The position numbers were made by a program, and so were the translations under genes. The notes under the pieces were generated by a model. The model was given only the letters and a program-made list of their open reading frames with translations, was not told where the DNA came from and made no database searches. From NCBI GenBank assembly GCA_963707015.1, contig CAVPOO010000005.1:1-64000 (forward strand): 64,000 nt of DNA. Direction: 5' to 3'. This document shows positions 1-7,177 of this stretch, in pieces. The DNA is from CAVPOO01 sp963707015 (lineage in GTDB: Bacteria; Pseudomonadota; Gammaproteobacteria; Thiohalobacterales; Thiohalobacteraceae). How positions within the stretch are numbered: position 1 is the stretch's first letter; each line of letters starts with the position of its first letter.

Positions 1-1
1 C

Positions 2-802
2 CTGTTTCTCCGGGACATGCCGAGACTCTCCGTCGACATCGACCTGACCTACCTCCCGGTGTCCGATCGGGACGCGGCGCTGACCGACATCCGCTCCCGG
101 CTCGCCACGATCGCCGAAGCAATCCAACGCTCCGTGCCAGGCGCAAAAGTCCAACTCGTGGAAGGCGATGCGCCCAAGCTGCTCGTTGACAAGTCGGGCG
201 CGCGTATCAAGGTGGAGCCGAGCGTCGTCATCCGCGGCAGCCTGGTGCCGCCGGTCTCAAGCGGACTGTGTTCGGCCGCGCAGGAAGCCTACGAGCTCTT
301 CGTCGAAATCCAACGTCTCGACTCGCCGGACCTCTACGCCGGTAAGCTCTGTGCCGCCCTGGACCGACAGCACCCGCGGGACCTCTTCGACGTCATGCAT
401 CTTCAAGCAGCGGGGCCGATCCCGGATTCCATAAGGCAGGCGTTTGTCGCCTACCTCGCTGGTCACCGGCGACCGATTGCAGAGCTTCTGCAACCGAACC
501 GCAAACCGTTCGAGGATCTGTTCGCCAACCATTTCGCTGGCATGACCGAGGAGCCGGTTAGACTGGCGGAGCTGGAAGCCGCCCGGACGCAGCTGTTTGA
601 GTGGGCCGCGAGCGCCCTCACCGACAACGAGCGCCGTTTTCTCCTGTCCATCAAGCAAGGCGAACCGGATTGGTCGTTGCTGCCGTTCGAAGGCCTGGAC
701 CGGTGGCCCGCCATTCAGTGGAAGTTGCACAATATCCGGCAGATGGGCGTTCGCAGCCACCAGAAGGCACTCGATCGATTGAGGAAAGTGTTGGGGCTCT
801 GA
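2..802 (+). CDS. AbiEii/AbiGii-type nucleotidyltransferase toxin, 5'-truncated by window edge
   Basis: The reading frame is open to the left edge, so the true start is probably outside the window; the internal ATG at 17 sits inside the conserved core. The product resembles AbiEii/AbiGii toxins, which are DNA polymerase beta-fold nucleotidyltransferases of type IV toxin-antitoxin or abortive-infection pairs. Visible signatures are the acidic strand LSVDIDLTYLP near the beginning and the downstream GKLCAALDRQHPRDLFDVM block with K, D/R and HPRDLFD, which form later catalytic motifs of the family. The N-terminal glycine-rich motif (GGTAL-like) is expected upstream. The partner antitoxin (AbiEi-like) would also lie to the left, so its presence cannot be judged. 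It is followed by a hairpin repeat at 856-902 rather than by another gene. Family confident, activity inferred. Confidence 0.85.
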   Translation: MFLRDMPRLSVDIDLTYLPVSDRDAALTDIRSRLATIAEAIQRSVPGAKVQLVEGDAPKLLVDKSGARIKVEPSVVIRGSLVPPVSSGLCSAAQEAYELFVEIQRLDSPDLYAGKLCAALDRQHPRDLFDVMHLQAAGPIPDSIRQAFVAYLAGHRRPIAELLQPNRKPFEDLFANHFAGMTEEPVRLAELEAARTQLFEWAASALTDNERRFLLSIKQGEPDWSLLPFEGLDRWPAIQWKLHNIRQMGVRSHQKALDRLRKVLGL

Positions 803-855
803 AAACCATCTGGTATCGACCAAGTGGGCCTGTCATTCCACGACGTGCAGACAGT

Positions 856-902
856 GATACGAATCCTCGATCCACAGGCGCTGATTTCCGAGGATTCGTA
901 TC
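856..902. repeat. REP-like hairpin element, copy 1
   Basis: Perfect 14 bp arms GATACGAATCCTCG (856-869) and CGAGGATTCGTATC (889-902) enclose a 19-nt loop. A second element of the same design and nearly the same arm sequence (GATACAAATCCT / AGGATTTGTATC) lies at 4608-4660. Both follow the last gene of a toxin module. No U-tract follows, so a simple terminator is less likely than a dispersed palindromic (REP/MITE-like) element. Confidence 0.75.
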
Positions 903-974
903 GCAATCCCCCTTGGTGAAGACCACCCGAAATCGCGCGCCCCGCCAGCGATTGACACGGGAAGAGGTGATGGT

Positions 975-985
975 TAGGATTCCTA
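975..985. promoter_or_regulatory. Predicted autoregulatory MarR operator overlapping the RBS
   Basis: TAGGA-T-TCCTA is a perfect 11 bp palindrome ending three bases before the ATG at 989. Its left arm AGGA is also the likely ribosome binding site. A nearly identical palindrome, TAGGA-G-TCCTT, is at 1638-1648 just before the thioredoxin gene. The shared sequence and position suggest that the MarR protein encoded here binds both. Confidence 0.6.
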
Positions 986-988
986 CCC

Positions 989-1582
989 ATGAAGTTCGAC
1001 CAGATCACAGAGCCCCTCGATCGCCGACTGGCAGACGGCCTGACCCGGCTGGCCGCCGTCGCCCGTCAGCTCGACTGGCAGGCCGCTGAGAGCGCTGGCC
1101 TGTCACCGACCCAAGCGGACATCCTGCGATTCGTCGTCAATCGTCCAGAGGGCGCCCGGCTCACGGCCGCTGCTGCGCACGTCGGTGTTCGCAAGGCTAC
1201 CGCCAGCGACGCCGTGGCGGCCCTCGAAAGGAAAGCGCTGGTCAACAAATATGCAGACGCCTCCGACGGTCGCGCCGTGGCCCTGAAGGCGACGCCCAAG
1301 GGCAATCGGGTCGCCCAGGCGTGGCCCAGCAGCTTCGCGCCGATCGTCGCTGGCCTGTCCGAGAGCGAGCAGGAGGCCCTGCTCGGCCTGGTGGTCAAGA
1401 TGATTCGGCAACTGCAGCAGCGTCAGCTGATCGCGCCGCAGCGCACCTGCGTGACGTGCCGACATTTCCGCGAGAACGTCGCACCGGGCGCGGCGACGCC
1501 GCACTACTGCGCGTTCGTCGGCGCACCCATGGCCGAGCGGCACCTGCGCGTCGACTGCGCGGAGCACGAATCCGCCGCCTGA
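989..1582 (+). CDS. MarR-family regulator with C-terminal Cys/His cluster
   Basis: A 197-residue protein with a MarR-type winged helix in residues ~20-145 (LSPTQADILRFV, then VGVRKATASDAVAALERKALV as recognition helix and wing). A C-terminal tail beyond the usual MarR length carries C154, C157, H159, H172, C174, H185, C190 and H193, arranged as CVTC..HF...HYC...DCAEH. Such a cluster could bind zinc or FeS, or act as a thiol switch; this is inference. The gene precedes a thioredoxin-like protein, a cytochrome P460 and a redoxin, with the same palindrome in front of itself and of the thioredoxin gene, so it is probably the local redox or NO-responsive repressor. A terminator-like hairpin separates it from the next gene. 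Confidence 0.85.
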   Translation: MKFDQITEPLDRRLADGLTRLAAVARQLDWQAAESAGLSPTQADILRFVVNRPEGARLTAAAAHVGVRKATASDAVAALERKALVNKYADASDGRAVALKATPKGNRVAQAWPSSFAPIVAGLSESEQEALLGLVVKMIRQLQQRQLIAPQRTCVTCRHFRENVAPGAATPHYCAFVGAPMAERHLRVDCAEHESAA

Positions 1583-1596
1583 CGGCGGTTTAACCG

Positions 1597-1626
1597 CCCC
1601 GTTCGATGTGACCGGGGTTTTATTTG
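1597..1626 (+). terminator. Rho-independent terminator after marR
   Basis: CCCCG (1597-1601) pairs with CGGGG (1613-1617) and is followed by TTTTATTT. A second hairpin, GGCGGTT-T-AACCGCC (1584-1598), lies immediately upstream and overlaps it. Together they probably end the marR transcript before the thioredoxin promoter. Confidence 0.55.
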
Positions 1627-1637
1627 ACCTATATAGT

Positions 1638-1648
1638 TAGGAGTCCTT
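1638..1648. promoter_or_regulatory. Second MarR-type operator, upstream of the thioredoxin gene
   Basis: TAGGA-G-TCCTT matches the operator at 975-985 with one arm mismatch and a different centre. It lies just after a possible -10 hexamer TATAGT (1632-1637), and its AGGAG (1639-1643) is also the RBS for the ATG at 1651. A repressor bound here would block both initiation and translation. Confidence 0.6.
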
Positions 1649-1650
1649 AC

Positions 1651-1887
1651 ATGAAAACGAGCGCCATCTTCTACCACGCTGGTTGCCCCGTCTGTGTCGC
1701 CGCCGAGCAGCAGCTCGCCGACGCCATCGATCCGGCTCGCTTCGATGTCGAGGTCTTGCATCTGGGCGAGGCCAGGACGCGCATCTCTGAGGCCGAGGCG
1801 GCCGGCGTCCAGTCGGTCCCCGCGCTGGTCATTGCCGGGCAGCCGTTCCACATCAACTTCGGCGCGGCCATCGCCGATCTCAAATAG
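1651..1887 (+). CDS. Small thioredoxin/glutaredoxin-like protein
   Basis: A 78-residue thioredoxin-fold protein. Residues 1-15 contain the redox site HAGCPVC (C12, C15), and the cis-proline region SVPALVI follows in the second half. The ATG at 1651 is preferred over the upstream in-frame codon at 1624 because the RBS AGGAG lies about 8 nt before it and the fold begins here. No signal peptide is visible, so it is cytoplasmic. It is the first gene of a run with cytochrome P460 (11 bp downstream) and a redoxin, so it may reduce a partner or relay a thiol signal to the upstream MarR protein. The partner is unknown. Confidence 0.8.
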   Translation: MKTSAIFYHAGCPVCVAAEQQLADAIDPARFDVEVLHLGEARTRISEAEAAGVQSVPALVIAGQPFHINFGAAIADLK

Positions 1888-1898
1888 GAGAACCAACC

Positions 1899-2375
1899 GT
1901 GAAAATGAAGATCCTAACCTTGCTGGGCATCACCGCCGCCACTGTCGCATTGGCCGCGGAACCCGAGGTGCCTTACCCGACGGGCTACCGCGACTGGCAC
2001 CACGTCAAGAGCATGGTGATCGAAGAAGGCCATCCGCTGTATGGCGCCTTTGGTGGCATTCACCACCTCTATGCGAACGACAAGGCACTCGAGGGCTACC
2101 GGAGCAACACCTTCCCGGATGGGGCCGTGATCATCTTCGATCTGCTCGAAGCCGTGCACGACGGCAATGCCGTCACGGAAGGCGCCCGGAAAGTTGTGGG
2201 TGTCATGCACAAGGACGCCAAGAAGTTCGCCGCCACGGGTGGCTGGGGCTTCGAGGGCTTCGGCGGCGGTGATCCGACGAACCGGGTGGTGGGCGCCAAC
2301 GCGGCCTCCGCCTGTTTCGCCTGCCACCAGCCGCAGAAGGCACAGGACTATACCTTCAGCAGGCTGCGTGACTGA
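1899..2375 (+). CDS. Cytochrome P460 family periplasmic haem protein
   Basis: A 158-residue exported c-type haem protein. A short signal peptide (MKMKILTLLGITAATVALAA) is followed by family hallmarks: YPTGYRDWHHVKSMVI, GGIHHLYAN, FPDGAVIIFDL, TGGWGFEGF and the haem site C139-F-A-C142-H143 near the C-terminus. Cytochromes P460 convert hydroxylamine and NO to N2O or nitrite, and the related cytochromes c'-beta bind NO; which activity applies cannot be told from sequence. The GTG at 1899 is chosen because TAGGAG lies 8 nt upstream. Its neighbours are two thiol-redox proteins and a MarR regulator, suggesting a nitrosative-stress or reactive-nitrogen detoxification operon. Confidence 0.88.
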   Translation: MKMKILTLLGITAATVALAAEPEVPYPTGYRDWHHVKSMVIEEGHPLYGAFGGIHHLYANDKALEGYRSNTFPDGAVIIFDLLEAVHDGNAVTEGARKVVGVMHKDAKKFAATGGWGFEGFGGGDPTNRVVGANAASACFACHQPQKAQDYTFSRLRD

Positions 2376-2384
2376 GGCTCTCCC

Positions 2385-2879
2385 GTGGATCAGCCCGTAC
2401 TCGCGCCGCCCTGGCGCATCTTGGAATGGCTGAACACGACCAAGGCCCTGAATCTGGAGACGCAGCGCGGCCAGGTCGTGGTCGCCTGCGCCTTCCAGAT
2501 GCTCTGTCCGGGATGTGTCAGTCATGCCATACCTCAGCTCAAGGCCGTACACGATCTGTTCGCGCCCCTAGGCGCGATGGTTGTGGGCCTGCACACGGTA
2601 TTCGAGCATCATGAGGCCATGACGACGACCGCATTGCGCGCGTTCCTCCATGAGTATCGAGTCCGGTGTCCGGTCGGCGTCGACGCCCCAGCGGAGGACG
2701 GCACGCCGATTCCGCAGACCATGGCGGCATACCGGATGCAGGGTACGCCGACGTTTCTCTTGATCGACCGCTCAGGGCGCCTGCGCCGGCAGATCTTCGG
2801 CCACGTACCGGATCTGCAGCTCGGAGCGGAGATCATGCAATTGCTGTCGGAATCCGGCGACCCTGACAGTGCGTCATGA
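2385..2879 (+). CDS. Redoxin/TlpA-like thioredoxin-fold protein
   Basis: A 164-residue AhpC/TSA-redoxin-type protein. It has an N-terminal strand-helix and the active site LCPGC (C41, C44) preceding a helix, with the cis-Pro segment GTPTFLLIDRSGRLRRQIFG typical of TlpA-like proteins. No signal peptide or anchor is obvious, so it may be cytoplasmic despite its similarity to periplasmic TlpA proteins. The GTG start is 9 bp after the P460 stop, consistent with one operon. Its role may be thiol reduction or peroxide removal linked to the haem protein upstream; this is inference. Confidence 0.75.
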   Translation: MDQPVLAPPWRILEWLNTTKALNLETQRGQVVVACAFQMLCPGCVSHAIPQLKAVHDLFAPLGAMVVGLHTVFEHHEAMTTTALRAFLHEYRVRCPVGVDAPAEDGTPIPQTMAAYRMQGTPTFLLIDRSGRLRRQIFGHVPDLQLGAEIMQLLSESGDPDSAS

Positions 2880-3209
2880 TCGAGACCGCGCTGTGCGAGC
2901 ATCACCGAATGAAGGGGGGCAAAGACGAGCTGCTCGAGTCATCGATTCCCGGGCAGAAGCGCAGCGACCCGGGGCGTTCTTGACGGACACTGAAATCCAA
3001 GCTCGACTTAGCTAACGAGCATCGAGAGCGGACGCTACAGCGGCTTCGATGGGTACGCGCCCTGATCGGCATCACCGAAACGCTGAAGCGATTTGCGGCA
3101 TCGCGAGCGCCTGAAGAGCGATAAAATCTGCCTGAATCTAGCCAAAAAGCCAGGCGAAGCGATCTGGGGGTATCTATGGGGGCATAATCGGCATTTCGCA
3201 TTTTAAGCT
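2880..3209. other. Intergenic, no recognisable gene
   Basis: No credible full gene is seen. A short plus-strand frame around 3000-3123 encodes a charged helical peptide (LANEHRERTLQRLRWVRALI) without a start or family match. Two G-rich motifs, CTGGGGGTAT (near 3164) and TGGGGGCATAA (near 3177), precede the repeat at 3210; CTGGGGGTAT recurs near 7100, in front of the second repeat copy. Confidence 0.5.
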
Positions 3210-3249
3210 GTTGATTTACAAGGCAATGTGATTGTCGCCGCCTCCACCA
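3210..3249. repeat. Att-like direct repeat, copy A (tRNA/tmRNA 3'-end-like)
   Basis: GTTGATTTACAAGGCAATG continues into TGTGATTGTCGCCGCCTCC and ends ACCA. The copy at 7134-7172 shares GTTGATTTA, TGTGATTGTCGCCGCC and CCACCA. The terminus looks like the 3' acceptor end of a tRNA or tmRNA, the common target of tyrosine integrases. The two copies bracket VapBC and the primase-helicase (3.9 kb). No integrase is visible between them. Confidence 0.6.
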
Positions 3250-3411
3250 GTGTTTCTGAATTAAATCAATCGGTGATGATGTATATGACCGTCCACTATG
3301 CGGCCTTTTCTTTGCCGGCGGTTCGTCAGTGTGATTTCCACTCTCGTAATTTCAGTCCCCCGCCGGCGAAGAATGCCTCTCCCCGACAGCCGATCATGAT
3401 GGCGCCTCATT

Positions 3412-3819
3412 TCAGTCCACTCCAAGACGGATTGCGGCGTCATCAAATGAGACATCGCGGCCGGTCTCGAGATCGTTGAGACCGACGGTCACAGCGTGGA
3501 TGAAGTTGGCCCGCTCATCAGCGGCGCGCGGAACCAAGTAGCCTTTGGCCGTACCGGTCGTTACACGGCGCATACTCGCATCGTCGTCAGCTGGGTTTGC
3601 CATCGCCATATCTGCCTTGGAAACGCCTCGTTGAACAGAGTGCAACACCAGGTTGGAGTTCATCAAGACGGCGACCGCGCTAGCAAGAACAAACCGGGCA
3701 GCGTTTCGAATCCTCCGGAATTGTGGCGAAGTGCCTCCCGAGCCGGAGACCGCGGCCAGGTTTGTATACACCCCCAGATGTCGCCTCGCAGTAGACACGC
3801 CGGCGGCAAACTGAACCAA
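3412..3819 (-). CDS. Hypothetical ORF, antitoxin-like C-terminus
   Basis: Only the C-terminal half looks protein-like. The segment ERANFIHAVTVGLNDLETGRDVSFDDAAIRLG resembles tails of small type II antitoxins, where a helix is followed by a GR.VS..DA motif. The N-terminal half has no recognisable fold, so the true start may be an internal Met near 3607. No toxin is found on the downstream side. It may be a decayed antitoxin or a chance ORF in the spacer upstream of vapBC. Confidence 0.25.
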   Translation of the reverse strand: MVQFAAGVSTARRHLGVYTNLAAVSGSGGTSPQFRRIRNAARFVLASAVAVLMNSNLVLHSVQRGVSKADMAMANPADDDASMRRVTTGTAKGYLVPRAADERANFIHAVTVGLNDLETGRDVSFDDAAIRLGVD

Positions 3820-3881
3820 ACCGACGTTCGGGCGCTCGTCGACAGCGTGGCGGCCGCGATTGACGACCTCAGATTCTTGAT

Positions 3882-3905
3882 TTTGACATATGCTTTGACA
3901 TATGC
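3882..3905. promoter_or_regulatory. Tandem TTTGACATATGC repeat upstream of vapB
   Basis: Two exact, directly adjacent 12 bp copies (3882-3893 and 3894-3905) end 18 bp before the vapB ATG. Each contains the -35-like TTGACA and the palindrome CATATG. This is a good candidate for the promoter/operator bound by the VapBC complex, which usually represses its own operon. Confidence 0.5.
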
Positions 3906-3923
3906 CTTGATGGAGCCTGAACT

Positions 3924-4166
3924 ATGGCTGAAACCGAGCGACACGTCCGGCTGTTCCGCAACGGCCGCAATCAGGCCTTGCGCATTCCCCGCGAGTTCGA
4001 GTTGGAGGGGGATGAGGCTATCCTGCGCAAAGAGGGCGACCGCCTGATTATCGAGCCGGTCCGGAAGGGCCGGCTGCTGGCAGTGCTGGCTTCTCTGGAG
4101 CCACTGGAAGAAGAATTCCCCGACGTCGACGAAGACCTGGCGCCCCTGGACGAAGTGGAACTCTGA
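3924..4166 (+). CDS. vapB: VapB-type antitoxin (AbrB/SpoVT swapped-hairpin)
   Basis: An 80-residue protein. The N-terminal AbrB-like DNA-binding domain reads RLFRNGRNQALRIPREFEL, then GDEAILRKEGDRLIIEP. A C-terminal acidic tail (LEEEFPDVDEDLAPLDEVEL) would wrap the toxin. VapB proteins neutralise VapC and repress the operon. It is followed two bases later by vapC. The tandem 12-mer just upstream is the probable operator. Confidence 0.88.
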   Translation: MAETERHVRLFRNGRNQALRIPREFELEGDEAILRKEGDRLIIEPVRKGRLLAVLASLEPLEEEFPDVDEDLAPLDEVEL

Positions 4167-4168
4167 GC

Positions 4169-4576
4169 GTGTCGCTCCGCTATCTGCTGGACACCAACAT
4201 CATCTCGGACCTCGTTCGACGACCACGAGGCAAGGTGGCCAGCCGGATTGCCGAGGTGGGCGAGGATTCGATCTGCACCAGTATCATCGTGGCCGCCGAG
4301 CTCCGCTACGGTGCGGAGAAGTCGGGATCGGAGCAACTTTCCGAACGGGTCGACCTGTTGTTGTCCGCGCTGGAGATCCTGCCGCTGGAGCCGCCGGCAG
4401 ACCGCCGCTACGGAGAGCTCCGCCAACACCTCACGCGGCGGGGCATCCCGATCGGACCCAACGATCTGTTGATCGCAGCTCACGCGCTGGCCGCCGACGT
4501 TACGCTCGTCACGGCCAACACGCGCGAATTCGAGCGCGTCCCGTCCCTGCGCGTTGAGAACTGGTTACTCGAGTGA
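4169..4576 (+). CDS. vapC: VapC-type PIN-domain ribonuclease toxin
   Basis: A 135-residue PIN protein. Acidic residues of the Mg2+ site are visible in YLLDTNIISDLV (first Asp), the central AAELRYGAEKS (Glu) and PNDLLIAAHALA (Asp), with TANTREFERVPSL as the final conserved strand. VapC toxins cleave tRNA or rRNA and are held inactive by VapB. Start GTG 4169 is two bases after the vapB stop, so the pair is translationally linked. The sequence appears complete, with all catalytic positions present. A REP-like hairpin begins about 30 bp after the stop. Confidence 0.9.
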   Translation: MSLRYLLDTNIISDLVRRPRGKVASRIAEVGEDSICTSIIVAAELRYGAEKSGSEQLSERVDLLLSALEILPLEPPADRRYGELRQHLTRRGIPIGPNDLLIAAHALAADVTLVTANTREFERVPSLRVENWLLE

Positions 4577-4607
4577 ACGGACGGCATCGCCCAAGGTTCA
4601 CGCCGGG

Positions 4608-4660
4608 CCTGATACAAATCCTTGTCGCTGAGGGCGTGAGGTCCGAGGATTTGTATCAGG
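4608..4660. repeat. REP-like hairpin element, copy 2
   Basis: Arms CCTGATACAAATCCT (4608-4622) and AGGATTTGTATCAGG (4646-4660) are a perfect 15 bp inverted repeat around a 23-nt loop. It is a sister of the element at 856-902, with compensating changes in both arms (CGAAT/ATTCG versus CAAAT/ATTTG), which argues that the fold is maintained. It lies between vapC and the primase-helicase gene. Confidence 0.75.
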
Positions 4661-4702
4661 TCGTGCGGGCAGATTTCGAATTCCAGGTGGGCAACCGGCT
4701 CG

Positions 4703-7090
4703 ATGTCAAACGAATCCGATGAGCTGACAAGGTTACGAACCGAAAACGCGCGCCTCATCGTCCTGCTCGAATCCCATGGCATAGATTGGCAGCGTCAACC
4801 GGTACCCACCTCCGCGCCGACACCTCAGCCAACTGAGGCACCGCACCTCTCGACAGCGGAAAAGGTCGCAGTGTTTCGGCGCCTGTTCCGAGGACACGCT
4901 GATGTGCATCCGGTACGCTGGGAAAGCGCGACTACCGGCAAATCAGGCTACGCTCCCGCATGCGCGAACGAGTGGCGTCCCGGCATCTGCGAGAAGCCGC
5001 GGATCAAATGCGCAGAGTGCGGCAATCGTTCGCTGATACCGGTATCGGATGCGGTCATCTACAGCCACCTTGCCGGCGAGAAGACAATCGGCGTCTATCC
5101 CCTCCTGCCCGACGGCACCTGCTATTTTCTCGCCGTCGACTTTGACAAGGCCGAATGGCGCGAGGACGCTAAAGCCTTTGCTCAATCATGTCGTGAGCTG
5201 GATGTGCCGGTCGCACTGGAGATATCGCGCTCAGGCGACGGCGCACACGCATGGATCTTCTTTACCACCGCCGTGCCGGCACGAGACGCGAGGCGCCTTG
5301 GAACCGCCGTCATCAGTCATGTCTGCAGCCGGACCCGCCAACTCAGCCTGACCTCATACGACCGGCTGTTTCCGAACCAGGACACCATGCCCAAGGGAGG
5401 ATTCGGCAATCTGATTGCCCTGCCCTTACAGAAGAAGCCGAGGGAATCGGGCCATAGCGTATTCGTCGACGACGACCTGCGCCCCTTTGCCGACCAATGG
5501 GCATTCTTGGCCTCGATCGAGTCAATGTCGCCGCAGGATATCGAGACCGCGATTCTGCGCGCCACCGGCTCCATGCACCCGCTCGACGTTACGTTCATCG
5601 ACGAAGAGGACCTCGCAACGCCTTGGAAGCGGTCGGCCGCCAACAAAGCGACACTTCCAGGATCGTTACCTGAGGCGCTCACAATCACCTTGGCGAACCT
5701 CGTCTATTTCGAGAAATCGCAACTGACCCAACCACTGACCAACCGCCTGATTCGCCTCGCGGCCTTTCAGAACCCGGAGTTCTACCGGGCGCAAGCCATG
5801 CGCATGTCGGTTTGGGACAAGCCCCGGATCATCGGCTGCGCTGAAAACTTTCCCCATCACATCGGACTTCCGCGTGGCTGCCTGGATGCCGTAAAGGAAC
5901 TGCTTCGAATCAACGGCGTCCGCTGTGAAATACAGGACGAGCGGGTAGACGGCACGCCCGTCGACGTAAAGCTCGTCGGGACGTTGCGGCCAGACCAGGA
6001 AGACGCTGTTGCCGCCATGCTGCCTCACAATGTTGGTGTGCTGTGCGCGCCGACGGCGTTCGGCAAGACGGTCACAGGGGCCGCCATCATTGCTCGTCGT
6101 CGCGTCAACACACTGATTTTGGTGCATCGCACCGAACTACTCAGGCAATGGCAGGAGCGCTTGAACGCTTTCCTAGGCATTGGAAAGGACGTCGTCGGCA
6201 CCATCGGTGGCGGTAGGCGCAGACCCACGGGCAAAATCGACATCGCCGTGATGCAGTCGCTTTCTCGCAAGGGAGAGGTTGATCTGTTAGTCGAGGGCTA
6301 TGGACAGGTCATCGTGGACGAATGCCACCATGTCGGCGCGGTCTCGTTCGACGCCATCCTGAAAAGCGTCAAAGCACGCTACGTCCTCGGGCTCACCGCA
6401 ACGCCGATTCGCAGGGACGGTCAACAGCCGATCATCTTCATGCAATGTGGTCCGATTCGACACACAGCAGCACCTCCGGCCAGCGCTCCGCATGATCTCG
6501 AGGTCGTCCCGCGAACGCTTAGCAAACCAACGCAACTGCCGGACAACGTCGGCATTCAGTACATATTTCGAACCTTGGCGGAGGACCAAGATCGTACAGC
6601 CGCAATCGCCGAAGAAACACAAAGCAGCGTCGCGGACGGCCGCAAGGTGCTCGTATTGACAGAACGCACCGACCACCTGGACAGCATCCAGAACGCGCTG
6701 GAAGAACAGGGATTGAAGCCCTTCGTGCTGCATGGCCGGATGTCGAAAAAGCAGCGTGGGAAACTCATCGCCGAACTCGATGCGCTTCCACCGGATACAC
6801 CGCGAATCCTGCTCGCGACCGGGAGGCTCGTCGGGGAAGGTTTCGACCATCCCCCGCTCGACACCCTGATCCTGGCCATGCCGGTATCCTGGAAAGGCAC
6901 GCTGCAGCAGTACGCCGGCCGACTGCATCGGGAACACGCCGCCAAGACTGATGTTCGAATCGTCGATTTCGTCGACGTAGGCCATCCCGCGTTGGTCAGG
7001 ATGTGGGAGAGGCGTCAGCGCGGCTACCGAGCGATGGGCTACCGAATCGCGGAACCCTCGGCTTCGCTATCTTCGGGTCACTTTTTCTAA
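4703..7090 (+). CDS. TOTE-type archaeo-eukaryotic primase fused to SF2 helicase
   Basis: A 795-residue two-part enzyme. After a short coiled coil (ELTRLRTENARLIVLLES), the primase half has a Cys cluster (GICEKPRIKCAECGN), the metal-binding FLAVDFDKAEW (D146, D148) and SRSGDGAHAWIFF (~residues 174-187), all typical of the AEP domain of TOTE conflict systems. The C-terminal half is an SF2 helicase: APTAFGKT (Walker A, ~449-456), VIVDECHH (~536-543), GLTATPIR, and a second RecA lobe ending ATGRLVGEGFDH and QQYAGRLHR. TOTE proteins are proposed to act in conflicts with mobile DNA. It is preceded by VapBC and a hairpin and followed by an att-like repeat, so it looks like cargo of a small island. 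Domain calls are strong; biological role is inferred. Confidence 0.85.
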   Translation: MSNESDELTRLRTENARLIVLLESHGIDWQRQPVPTSAPTPQPTEAPHLSTAEKVAVFRRLFRGHADVHPVRWESATTGKSGYAPACANEWRPGICEKPRIKCAECGNRSLIPVSDAVIYSHLAGEKTIGVYPLLPDGTCYFLAVDFDKAEWREDAKAFAQSCRELDVPVALEISRSGDGAHAWIFFTTAVPARDARRLGTAVISHVCSRTRQLSLTSYDRLFPNQDTMPKGGFGNLIALPLQKKPRESGHSVFVDDDLRPFADQWAFLASIESMSPQDIETAILRATGSMHPLDVTFIDEEDLATPWKRSAANKATLPGSLPEALTITLANLVYFEKSQLTQPLTNRLIRLAAFQNPEFYRAQAMRMSVWDKPRIIGCAENFPHHIGLPRGCLDAVKELLRINGVRCEIQDERVDGTPVDVKLVGTLRPDQEDAVAAMLPHNVGVLCAPTAFGKTVTGAAIIARRRVNTLILVHRTELLRQWQERLNAFLGIGKDVVGTIGGGRRRPTGKIDIAVMQSLSRKGEVDLLVEGYGQVIVDECHHVGAVSFDAILKSVKARYVLGLTATPIRRDGQQPIIFMQCGPIRHTAAPPASAPHDLEVVPRTLSKPTQLPDNVGIQYIFRTLAEDQDRTAAIAEETQSSVADGRKVLVLTERTDHLDSIQNALEEQGLKPFVLHGRMSKKQRGKLIAELDALPPDTPRILLATGRLVGEGFDHPPLDTLILAMPVSWKGTLQQYAGRLHREHAAKTDVRIVDFVDVGHPALVRMWERRQRGYRAMGYRIAEPSASLSSGHFF

Positions 7091-7133
7091 CATCGGTCGC
7101 TGGGGGTATTTGTGACAAACGGCCTCTTCACGC

Positions 7134-7172
7134 GTTGATTTATCGGGCGATGTGATTGTCGCCGCCCCACCA
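7134..7172. repeat. Att-like direct repeat, copy B
   Basis: GTTGATTTATCGGGCGATG continues into TGTGATTGTCGCCGCCCCACCA. It matches the copy at 3210-3249 over about 33 of 39 positions. The segment GGCGAT-GTGATT-GTCGCC folds like a T-arm ahead of the CCA end. A strong terminator follows within six bases, as expected downstream of a tRNA or tmRNA gene end. Confidence 0.6.
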
Positions 7173-7177
7173 AACAC

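Noticed and set aside
2975..3010. LTDTEIQ-like start of a tyrosine integrase
   Set aside because: The motif is followed by a stop within a few codons and no integrase domain exists, so the match is likely chance.
3130..3250. Complete tmRNA or tRNA gene
   Set aside because: The T-loop consensus GTTCGA is not present and no acceptor or tRNA-like 5' half is found upstream; only a 3'-end-like repeat remains.
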